From Acidobacteriota bacterium (lineage in GTDB: Bacteria; Acidobacteriota; Vicinamibacteria; Fen-336), in the NCBI GenBank assembly GCA_011526565.1, contig WYBL01000020.1:1-64000 (forward strand): a stretch of DNA of 64,000 nucleotides, given 5' to 3'. The notes beneath the pieces were generated by a model. The model worked only from the letters and a program-made list of their open reading frames with translations. It did not search any database and was not told the origin of the DNA. The position numbers and the translations under genes were made by a program. This document shows, one piece after another, positions 31,901-38,764 of the stretch. The first letter of the stretch is position 1. Every line of letters starts with the position of its first letter.

Positions 31901-32318
31901 GCTGCAGGGCATGGAGCCCTACCGCTACCCGAACACCGCCTCGCGCGCCCACTTCGTGATCGTCTCGAACGAGGACAACGGCTCGGACGGCGAGGCCTTC
32001 GTCGAGCACTTCAAGGCCCGCAAGCTCGGCACCGTGGTCGGCGTGCCGTCGTGGGGCGGCCTGGTCGGCATCATCAACGGCCAGCCGACGATCGACAACG
32101 GCACCGTCCACCAGTCGAACAACGCGTTCTACGGCAAGGACGGGAAGTGGCTGGTCGAGAACCACGGCGCCGACCCGGACGTCCTGATCGACAACGACCC
32201 GGCCTCGGTGATGGCGGGCCGGGACGCCCAGCTCGACAAGGCGATCGCGGTGGCGCTGGAGAAGATCAAGACCGAGCCCTGGCAGTTCCCGCCAGTGCCG
32301 GCCTACCCGAAGAAGTAG
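28980..32318 (+). CDS. Tricorn-like protease (WD40/propeller-PDZ-S41)
   Basis: This exported protein is 1112 aa with a signal peptide ending in ASAAA. It has N-terminal propeller repeats (residues about 30-550, many SPDG motifs), a Lys/Ala/Pro-rich linker (about 555-580), a second all-beta region, a PDZ domain (about 800-880) and a C-terminal S41 domain. The catalytic Ser is Ser1002 in DNGSDGEAF, and His774 in SVSHTYVSG is the likely catalytic His. Tricorn proteases finish the breakdown of peptides. Start at ATG 28980 with AGGAGG upstream. It is convergent with the peroxiredoxin; the 7-bp inverted repeat around 32312-32330 spans both stops. Confidence 0.92.
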   Translation: MNRSTLATLGIAATLCAAAASAAAPTDEARFTARPDVHGDRIVFAWDGDLWTTTVEGATPVRLTSHPAAETAPRFSPDGQWIAFVGAYEGSDDVYVIPSAGGLPKRLGYLPGGGTPACWTPDSRHVVFTSRWGVAPVARDQRLYRVALDGSLPEPLPVDRGVACSYSADGQRLAYVRKGNQDYYWKRYKGGQYTDIWTYDFASAAFAPLTDYVGRNTYPMWVGEELYFASDRGPGGITNLFRIDPKTKAVEQVTRFTDVDVLNPASDRKRIVFTQDGYLYVMDPGAAPRKVSVRIPSDDWRLHDRWINPAAYTQSVDAANDGKALLLSARGDVFRLALEGEKDVRARNLTGTPGVREANPRVSPDGKSVAYFSDETGEYQLYKREIATGVVTRLTDDLKRTAYRPIWSPDGRKLAFGNRDFAIFVLDVATRKLTKIDESRFLDNDQFTWEQADYSWSPDGRWLAYSLTRENRNNAIYLYDTITARRTQLTDDFFDNLNPRWDADGGYLYFLSNRNFEIAMDVFEDNHVVANPTRLMVVQLRRGEKPPFAKPATPEFAATDKPAEAPAKPADKAADKPAAKPDDARFRVDVDGIASRAFPAPVEPGNYFHLVAGKGHVAWLSVPQFTEDEYEEFYRVGGRTKWTLNVFSMKDEKAVAADDKVAQAELSTNGEQLVIRKDGKLFLTQLDKVYASKKLGREVDTGGLTYRVSPRAEWRQIFADAWRWYRDFFYDKDMHGLDWKALGDRYRAYVEEIRTRDQLNWVLLQMVGELSVSHTYVSGGDMGPSAQPSAPAVSTATLGVDLAADQASGLYRFARIYGPTPYFSQVQTPLARPDIEIKKGDYLIAINGQKLRAPENYFKLLQVGKEDLVEVTVASAPAGPTRTYRVRPLRSEREARYAAWVSDNVDKVLAASNGELGYMHITAMGGGGVMEFDKFWRAFKFKKGLVIDVRGNGGGWTEYFMIDKLERQQVAYNVLQGMEPYRYPNTASRAHFVIVSNEDNGSDGEAFVEHFKARKLGTVVGVPSWGGLVGIINGQPTIDNGTVHQSNNAFYGKDGKWLVENHGADPDVLIDNDPASVMAGRDAQLDKAIAVALEKIKTEPWQFPPVPAYPKK

Positions 32319-32324
32319 CTATCG

Positions 32325-32873
32325 CTACTTCGCCTTCGGCACGCCGAGTTCGGCCAGCTTCTTCGCGATGTCGTCGCCGGCCGTGTTCGGCTTCACGTCC
32401 TTGTCGACGTGGAGGATGCGGCCGTCCGCGCCGACGTAGAACGTCCAGCGCTTCGGCAGCCCGACCACGGGCATCAGCACGCCCCAGGCCTTCGCCACCT
32501 TCTTGCCGGGGTCGGACAGGATCGGGAAGTCGACCGCGAGCGACTCGGCGAACTCCTTGTTCTTCTTCGGGTCGTCGACGCTGGCCATGAAGTAGGCGAC
32601 GTCGAAGGCGCGCAGCTTGCTGCCGCTCTCCCGGAGCGACTTGCACTCGCGGGTTCAACCCGAGGTGAACGCCTTCGGGAACCAGGCCAGCACCACCACC
32701 TTGCCGCGCAGGGCGGCGAGCGAGTGGGTGCGGCCGTCGGAGCCGGGCAGCGAGAAGTCGGGCGCGACGTCGCCGGGCTTGAGGTCGGCGGCCTTCGCCG
32801 AGCAGGCGGCAAGGGCGGCCAGGCCGAACGCCGAGAGCGCGCGCAGGAATGCGGGACGGGGTTTCGGGTTCAC
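32325..32873 (-). CDS. Peroxiredoxin lipoprotein, probable selenoprotein (in-frame TGA at 32655-32657)
   Basis: Read through one in-frame TGA, this is a 182-aa peroxiredoxin of the AhpC/TSA-BCP type. The TGA is codon 73 in FPKAFTSG-Sec-TRECKSL, exactly where the peroxidatic Cys belongs, and homology continues unbroken after it (DVAYFMASVDDP, PKRWTFYVGADG). A hairpin of bacterial SECIS type follows (32622-32640). The N-terminus has a lipoprotein signal (AALAAC), so it should be an envelope peroxide reductase. The GTG at 32873 has GGGGAG upstream; a GTG at 32906 is possible. A nonsense mutation is the alternative. Annotation pipelines would split it into two small genes. Confidence 0.88.
32622..32640 (-). 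promoter_or_regulatory. Candidate bacterial SECIS element
   Basis: Fourteen nt after the TGA, a 7-bp stem (GTCGCTC with GAGCGGC, including one U-G pair) encloses the 5-nt loop CGGGA. The loop starts 21 nt after the TGA and has G at its second position. Both fit the described rules for bacterial SECIS elements. Confidence 0.7.
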
Positions 32874-32959
32874 CCGTCGATTCTCCCCGGCTGCCCGCCG
32901 GCCCACAAGGCGACCGGGGGTAGCATGGACCGCCTTGTCGGAAAGGCGGGAGCTGCCCG

Positions 32960-34912
32960 ATGGAACCTCTCGATCCGCCCCTCGACTACGCCGCGGTCGG
33001 CCTCGTCTCCGGACTGGAGGTGCACCAGCAGCTCCTGACCGAGCGCAAGCTGTTCTGCCACTGCCCCGCCGGCCGCTACACCCGCAGCCACGACGGGACC
33101 GTGCTGCGCCACATGCGGCCGACGCTGTCCGAGCTCGGCGTCTACGACGGCACGGCGCTGATGGAGTTCAAGACGAAGAAGCACATCGTCTACCTCCTGA
33201 ACCGCGCCAACACCTGCACCTACGAGATGGACGACACGCCGCCCTTCCCCGTCAACCCGGCGGCGATCGACGTCGCGATCGAGCAGTGCCTGATGCTCGG
33301 CTGCGACATCGTCGACGAGGTCCACATCGCGCGCAAGCAGTACCTCGACGGCTCGATCCCGACCGGCTTCCAGCGCACCGCCATCGTCGGCGTCAACGGG
33401 CGGCTGCCGTTCCGCGGCCGCGAGCTCACGATCACCCAGGTCAGCGTCGAGGAGGACTCCTGCCGCGAGGTGTCCGACCGCGGCCACCTGATCGTGTGGC
33501 GCACCGACCGCCTCGGGATGCCGCTGATCGAGACCGTGACCGGCCCCGACCTGCGCACGCCGGACGAGGTCGAAGAGGCGATCCTGCTGGTCGGCCGCGT
33601 GTGCCGGTCGACGGGCCACGTGCGGGTCGGCATTGGAGCCAGCCGCCAGGACGTGAACGTGTCGGTGCGCGGCGGCCGGCGGGTGGAGATCAAGGGCGTG
33701 CCACAGGCCGGCTGGGCACCGCGGCTCGTTCACGGCGAGGCGTGGCGGCAGGTGAACCTGCTGCGGCTGCGCGACGAGTTGCACGCGCGGGGCCTGCGGG
33801 CGGCGGACGACGTGCGGGTCGCGGCCACCGACGTCACTGCGCTCGCCGCGACGGGGCCGCTCGCCGCGCTGCGCGTGGAGACGTGGGACGCCTTCGTGCG
33901 CGAGCGCCGGCGCCGGCCCGAGTTCGAGCTGGGGCCGGGCCCGTTCAGCGTGCTGGCCGTGCGCCTCTCGGGTCTCGCCGGCACCCTCGGCTGGCCGACC
34001 CAGCCGGGTCGCACGTTCGCCGACGAGCTGCGCGGGCGGGTGCGCGTGATCGCGGGCCTCGACCAGGCGCCGGTGCTGCTCCACTCCGAGGCCTGGCCCG
34101 GCGACGCCCGCGGCGAGCTCGCCCGCTTCCGCGCGGCCGCCGGTTGCGCCGAGGCCGACGCGCTGGTCGTGGTCTGGGGGCCGGAGCGCGACACACACAC
34201 CGCCGCCGCCGAGATCCGCCTGCGCTACGTCGACGCGCTCGACGGGGTCCCCAACGAGACCCGCCAGCCGTTCCGCGACGGCACGACCGACTTCGAGCGC
34301 ATCCTGCCGGGCCCCGATCGCATGTACCCCGACACCGACTCGCCGCCCACCCCCGTCACTCGCGAACGGGTCGAGCGGCTGCAGGCGGCCCTGCCCGAGC
34401 GCCCCTGGAAACGCGAGGCCCGCTACGCGGCGGCCGGCGTGCCGCGCCACGTCGCCCACTACCTCGTGCGGCGCGGTGGCGCGACGCTCGTGGATCGCGT
34501 GGTGCGCGAGGGGACGGCCGACCTGCGCCACGCGGCGTTCTTCTTCGGTGAGCGGATCAAGGGCCTGCGCCGCGCAGGCGTCGCGGTCGACGCGGTGCCG
34601 GCCGACGCCTGGGTGGCGCTGTTCCGGGCGTTCGGAGAGCGCCCCGCGCTGCGCGAGGCGTGGGCGACGATCGCGCGCCGGCTGGCGGAGGGCCACGACC
34701 CCGCGGCAGCGCTCGCGGACTTCACCGAGCCCGCCGACTGGACTGCCCACCTCCCCTCCTGGCTGCAGGAGGCGCGCGAGGAGAGCTACGACGACGATCC
34801 CGGCCGCTTCGGCCGGCACGCGACCGGCCGCGTCCTCGACCGCCTGCGCGGGCGGGTGGCGGCGGCACGGGTCCACGCGGCGCTGCGCGCGGCGCGGGAG
34901 GCGACGGCATGA
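32960..34912 (+). CDS. gatE: Archaeal-type Glu-tRNA(Gln) amidotransferase subunit GatE
   Basis: This 650-aa protein has the GatB/GatE cradle domain (GLEVHQQLLTERKLFCHCP, YLDGSIPTGFQRT). It also has an inserted AspRS-like GAD domain (about 320-440) and a C-terminal helical/YqeY tail. The GAD insertion and the length separate GatE from bacterial GatB (about 480 aa). With GatD it converts Glu-tRNA(Gln) to Gln-tRNA(Gln). The ATGA overlap with gatD shows coupled translation. GatDE is regarded as archaeal, so its presence in a bacterial neighbourhood is unexpected. The ATG at 32960 follows GGGAG. Confidence 0.9.
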   Translation: MEPLDPPLDYAAVGLVSGLEVHQQLLTERKLFCHCPAGRYTRSHDGTVLRHMRPTLSELGVYDGTALMEFKTKKHIVYLLNRANTCTYEMDDTPPFPVNPAAIDVAIEQCLMLGCDIVDEVHIARKQYLDGSIPTGFQRTAIVGVNGRLPFRGRELTITQVSVEEDSCREVSDRGHLIVWRTDRLGMPLIETVTGPDLRTPDEVEEAILLVGRVCRSTGHVRVGIGASRQDVNVSVRGGRRVEIKGVPQAGWAPRLVHGEAWRQVNLLRLRDELHARGLRAADDVRVAATDVTALAATGPLAALRVETWDAFVRERRRRPEFELGPGPFSVLAVRLSGLAGTLGWPTQPGRTFADELRGRVRVIAGLDQAPVLLHSEAWPGDARGELARFRAAAGCAEADALVVVWGPERDTHTAAAEIRLRYVDALDGVPNETRQPFRDGTTDFERILPGPDRMYPDTDSPPTPVTRERVERLQAALPERPWKREARYAAAGVPRHVAHYLVRRGGATLVDRVVREGTADLRHAAFFFGERIKGLRRAGVAVDAVPADAWVALFRAFGERPALREAWATIARRLAEGHDPAAALADFTEPADWTAHLPSWLQEAREESYDDDPGRFGRHATGRVLDRLRGRVAAARVHAALRAAREATA

Positions 34913-36297
34913 CGGCATCCGATCCGCTCAAGGGCTACAAGGGACGCGCCCGGGCCCGGCTCGAGGCGTTCGGCGTGCGGGTGTGGAGCGACGTGCGCGC
35001 CATCAACGACGCGGGCAGCACGTTCGAAGGCGTGATCCTGCCGCGCAGCGAGACGCTCGACGACCAGCACGTCGTGATCAAGCTGAAGACCGGCTACAAC
35101 GTCGGCCTCCACGTCGAGCGCCTGCGCACGATGGTCGAGCTGGGCTACAAGGAGGCCGTGTACAAGATCCCCGAGCAGGCGTTCCCGTCGCGGCCCGAGC
35201 TGCCGCGGGTGACGCTGCTCGGCACGGGCGGCACGATCGCGTCGCGGCTCGACTACCGCACGGGCGCGGTGATCCCGGCCTTCACGCCGGGCGAGCTGTA
35301 CGGCGCGGTGCCGGAGCTGGCCGACCTCGCCAACCTGACCACGAAGAAGCTGTTCGGCGTGTTCTCCGAGAACATGGCGAAGGACCAGTACGTCGCCCTC
35401 GCCGAAGCCGTGGTGCGCGAGATCGAGGAAGGCGTCGACGGCATCGTGATCGGCCACGGCACCGACACCATGGGCCACACGGCCGCGATCCTCTCGTTCA
35501 TGGTCCAGGATCCACCGGTGCCGATCGTGATGGTCGGCTCCCAGCGCTCCTCCGACCGCCCGTCGAGCGACGCCGCGCTCAACCTGATCCACGCGGTGCG
35601 CGCGGCCGGCAGCGGCCAGATCGCCGAAGTCCAGATCTGCATGTTCGGTCCGACCTCCGACCAGTACGCGCTGCTCCACCGCGGCACCCGCTGCCGCAAG
35701 ATGCACAGCTCCTACCGCTCGACGTTCCGCACGGTCGGCGACACCCCGCTGGCGATGGTCGGCGACGACTTCACCTGGCTGACCGACGACTACCGCCGCC
35801 GCGACCGCTCGCGGCTGCCGCGCCTCGACACCGCCTACGACGATCGCACGACGATCCTCTACTACTACCCCGGCATGAAGCCCGACCTGGTCGACGCCCT
35901 GGTCGAACGCGGCTACCGCGGGATCGTGATCGCCGGCACCGGACTCGGCCACGTCAACAAGCCGCTCTACCCCGCCCTGCAACGGGCGGTGGCGGCGGGC
36001 GTGCACGTGGTGATGACCGTGCAGACGCTGTGGGGCTACGCCCAGATGTACGTCTACGACACCGGCCGCGACCTGATGGACCTGGGCGTCGTGCCGCTCG
36101 ACAACATGCTGCCGGAGACGGCGCTGATGAAGCTGTCGTGGGTGCTCGGCCGCACCGACGACCACGACGAGGTGCTGCGTCGGATGCGCGAGCCCGTGGC
36201 CGGCGAGATCACCGAGCGCGAGCCCCACAACGGCTACCTGATCCTGCAGGGCGGGCTGCCGGAGACGGAGGAGTTCGTCTCCAGCCACTGGAAGTAG
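34909..36297 (+). CDS. gatD: Archaeal-type Glu-tRNA(Gln) amidotransferase subunit GatD (L-asparaginase-like)
   Basis: The 462-aa protein has an N-terminal small beta domain (about 15-90, GVILPRSETLDDQHVVIKLK), found in GatD but not in free asparaginases. The type I asparaginase fold follows. Catalytic Thr residues are in LLGTGGTIAS and GHGTDTMGHTA, and the Lys position region is GSQRSSDRPSSDA. It supplies ammonia from glutamine or asparagine to GatE. The tight pairing with gatE supports the tRNA role rather than plain asparaginase. Confidence 0.9.
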   Translation: MTASDPLKGYKGRARARLEAFGVRVWSDVRAINDAGSTFEGVILPRSETLDDQHVVIKLKTGYNVGLHVERLRTMVELGYKEAVYKIPEQAFPSRPELPRVTLLGTGGTIASRLDYRTGAVIPAFTPGELYGAVPELADLANLTTKKLFGVFSENMAKDQYVALAEAVVREIEEGVDGIVIGHGTDTMGHTAAILSFMVQDPPVPIVMVGSQRSSDRPSSDAALNLIHAVRAAGSGQIAEVQICMFGPTSDQYALLHRGTRCRKMHSSYRSTFRTVGDTPLAMVGDDFTWLTDDYRRRDRSRLPRLDTAYDDRTTILYYYPGMKPDLVDALVERGYRGIVIAGTGLGHVNKPLYPALQRAVAAGVHVVMTVQTLWGYAQMYVYDTGRDLMDLGVVPLDNMLPETALMKLSWVLGRTDDHDEVLRRMREPVAGEITEREPHNGYLILQGGLPETEEFVSSHWK

Positions 36298-36314
36298 GCG
36301 GACGGCGGACGGCG

Positions 36315-38654
36315 TCAGTCGAGCGAATCGAGCGCGTGCTGGCGGCGGCTTCCCGGCAGCAGCGACTGGCCCACGAGGTACTCGTCGCGCGGGAACAGGT
36401 CGCCGTTGACGCCGAACTCCGCGGTGCGCTCGTCGCCCGGGCGCCAGAGCCGCGTCGGCTGCGCGAGCGCCTGGTCGATCAGGGCGCGGATCGGAACCCG
36501 GGCCGCGCGGTAGTAGGCCTCGCTGAACGGGTGCTGCAGCCGCTCGCGGATCGCGGCGGCGTCGAAGGGGATCGCGGTGTCGGAGCCGATCAGGGTCGGC
36601 CCCACCCGCAGCACGTGCGGGAAGACCTGCAGGAACGTGTCGCGCACCCGGCGGGTCGGGCTCCAGGTGACGCCGAGGCCGCCCGGGCGCAAGCGGCTGC
36701 GCACCAGCTCGAAGTACTCCGTCGAATAGAGGTTGCCGGCGAACGCCGAGTCGGAGCGCAACGCGTCGGCCTCGATCACGTCGAAGCGCAGCGGCGTGCG
36801 CATCAGGAACGCCCGCCCGTCGCCGAACTCGATGCGGATGCGGCCGTCCGTCAGCACCCGATGCAGCCCGGGATCGGGCCACTTGCGGAACAGGGTCCGC
36901 AGCGCGGGCACCTGGGCCGCCACGATCTCCACGCAACGCACCTGCGACGTCTCGGGACGCCCGGCGATGCCGAACAGGGTGTCGCCCGAGCCGAGGCCGA
37001 TCACGGCCACGCTTTCCGGCCGCGGGTGGACCAGCACCGGCAGCGCGCCGAGCACGGTGTGGTAGCTGCCGTACGGGAGCTGGCTCTGCCCCAGGCCGTT
37101 CGCGAACACGACAGTCCTGTCCGCGCCGGGCTCCTCCTTCAGCAGCGCGAGGCCCGAGCCGTCTTCCGCGAAGACGACGCGGTCGGGCGTCGTGCCGTGC
37201 AGGCTCGCCCACAGCGCGCCAGCCGACGGCGTGGCGGCCACGGTCAGCGCGACCGCGGCCAGCGCCGCCAGCGCCGGCAGGCGACGCGGCCCGCCGGCCA
37301 GGCGCACCCGCAGCAGCAGGTAGACGACAGCCGCCAGCACCAGCGCCCGCAGCGTCCACGCGGTGCCGAGCAGCGGCAGCAGCAGCAGCCCCGTGAGGGC
37401 GGAACCCAGCGTCGAACCGACGATGTTCGCCCCCTGCAGCCAGCCGACCCGGCGCCCGATGCGGTCGAGATCCGTCTGCACCGCGCGCTGCAGGAACGGG
37501 AAGCTGAGCCCCATCAGCAGCGTCGGCGGTCCGACCAGCGCCACCGGCAGGGCGACGTAGAGGGCGGCGAACTGGGCCGTGAGGCCGCGGTAGTAGGGCG
37601 GGATGTCGCCCAGCCGCCACAGGTAGCGCAGCGCGGCCCGCACCGCCTCCGCGATGTCGATCGGGTCGTACTCGGCGAGGTAGGCCGCCAGCGGGCGCAG
37701 CCAGGCGAGGTGGGCCAGGCCCCAGACCAGGAAGCCGAGCGAGAGCCCGGCGTAGAGCGGGATCCCCGCCTGCAACATCAGGAACACGTGCGCTGGGCGC
37801 TGGCTGCGCGGCGCCAGCCGGCTGCCGATCAGGGCGCCGAGGCCGAGCCCGCCGAGGAAGATCGCGAGCAACGTCGCGAACGTGAACGAGTTGGACTTGA
37901 GCAGGATGCCGAGCAGGCGGAACCAGACGATCTCGAGCGAAAGCGCGACGAATCCCGACAGCGCATAGAGGCCCAGCCAGGTCGCGAACGGCAGGTGGAT
38001 CGCGACGGGCGGGGCCACGTCCTCCGCCGCCGCCGGCGCCGGCGGCTCGGCCCGCAGGGGCCGCAGCGCGATCGCCAGCGCCACCAATGCGCAGCCGAAG
38101 TTGAGAGCGGCCCCGAAGTGCACGCTGCCGGCGAATCCCAGCGCCCGCACGCCGACCCACACCGTGCCCAGCGCCCCCACCGCGGCGCCCAGCGTGTTCC
38201 AGCCGTAGAGGCCGCCGATGCGACGGCCGGCCAGGGCCAGGTGCGGCGTCACCACCCGCGCCAGCAGCGGCAGCGAGAGCCCCATCAGGAACGTGGGCAG
38301 CAGCAGCGTCAGGAACAGCAGCGCGGTCATCGCCCAGCCGGGCAGCGCCAGCGGCCCGAGGCGCAGGAACAGCACCCCGTGCAGCAGCGGCACGCTCCAC
38401 AGCGCGAACAGCGCGACGCCCGCCTCGGCCAGCGCGAACGCCAGCACCCGCCGGCGCTCGGAGAGCCGGTCCGCGAGGTGGCCGCCAGCCAGGCTGCCGA
38501 ACCCGAGACCGGCCATGAAGGCGGTCACGATCAGCGTCACCGAGTAGACGTCGGCGCCGCTGAAGAACGTGAGCAGCCGCTGCCAGACGATCTGGTAGAC
38601 GAGCGCGGCGACGCCGCTCGCGAAGAAGACCAGCCGCAGCAGCAGGTATGTCAG
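36315..38654 (-). CDS. Membrane-fused spermidine synthase-like protein
   Basis: The N-terminal 500 residues carry about 12-13 membrane helices of MFS-like appearance (YQIVWQRLLTFFSGADVYSV, PTFLMGLSLPLLARVV). The C-terminal 270 residues form a spermidine-synthase-type Rossmann domain with VIGLGSGDTLFG, DGRAFL and VIEADALRSDSAF. Such fusions are widespread in Acidobacteriota and related phyla and their substrate is unknown. No ATG, GTG or TTG fits the N-terminus. CTG at 38654 is the nearest in-frame initiator that keeps the first helix. A GTG at 38698 is out of frame, so a small indel error or non-standard start is possible. Confidence 0.82.
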   Translation of the reverse strand: MTYLLLRLVFFASGVAALVYQIVWQRLLTFFSGADVYSVTLIVTAFMAGLGFGSLAGGHLADRLSERRRVLAFALAEAGVALFALWSVPLLHGVLFLRLGPLALPGWAMTALLFLTLLLPTFLMGLSLPLLARVVTPHLALAGRRIGGLYGWNTLGAAVGALGTVWVGVRALGFAGSVHFGAALNFGCALVALAIALRPLRAEPPAPAAAEDVAPPVAIHLPFATWLGLYALSGFVALSLEIVWFRLLGILLKSNSFTFATLLAIFLGGLGLGALIGSRLAPRSQRPAHVFLMLQAGIPLYAGLSLGFLVWGLAHLAWLRPLAAYLAEYDPIDIAEAVRAALRYLWRLGDIPPYYRGLTAQFAALYVALPVALVGPPTLLMGLSFPFLQRAVQTDLDRIGRRVGWLQGANIVGSTLGSALTGLLLLPLLGTAWTLRALVLAAVVYLLLRVRLAGGPRRLPALAALAAVALTVAATPSAGALWASLHGTTPDRVVFAEDGSGLALLKEEPGADRTVVFANGLGQSQLPYGSYHTVLGALPVLVHPRPESVAVIGLGSGDTLFGIAGRPETSQVRCVEIVAAQVPALRTLFRKWPDPGLHRVLTDGRIRIEFGDGRAFLMRTPLRFDVIEADALRSDSAFAGNLYSTEYFELVRSRLRPGGLGVTWSPTRRVRDTFLQVFPHVLRVGPTLIGSDTAIPFDAAAIRERLQHPFSEAYYRAARVPIRALIDQALAQPTRLWRPGDERTAEFGVNGDLFPRDEYLVGQSLLPGSRRQHALDSLD

Positions 38655-38710
38655 GACGCAGTCCGGTCGGCAGGCAGGTTGGAGAGGGGTGCTCGCACGA
38701 TGGGACGCAA

Positions 38711-38716
38711 AGTCTA
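38711..38716 (-). promoter_or_regulatory. -10-like TAGACT upstream of the spermidine synthase-like gene
   Basis: TAGACT on the minus strand lies about 57 bp before the CTG at 38654 and 12 bp before an out-of-frame GTG. It marks the probable promoter of this gene and helps bound its start. Confidence 0.35.
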
Positions 38717-38764
38717 GCAGGCCCGCGCGGGCACCCGCGCCGCCTGCGCGGCGCGGGCGACGGC

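Noticed and set aside
27438..32165. A 1575-codon open frame on the minus strand
   Set aside because: It lies opposite the tricorn-like protease and has no domain-like sequence, being Arg/Val/Ala/His-rich. Very high GC leaves long antisense frames open.
32655..32657. TGA in the peroxiredoxin as a pseudogene stop
   Set aside because: It falls exactly at the catalytic residue, homology continues in the same frame, and a SECIS-like hairpin follows; Sec is the simpler reading.
34909..36297. Stand-alone L-asparaginase
   Set aside because: The N-terminal GatD domain and overlap with gatE indicate the amidotransferase subunit.
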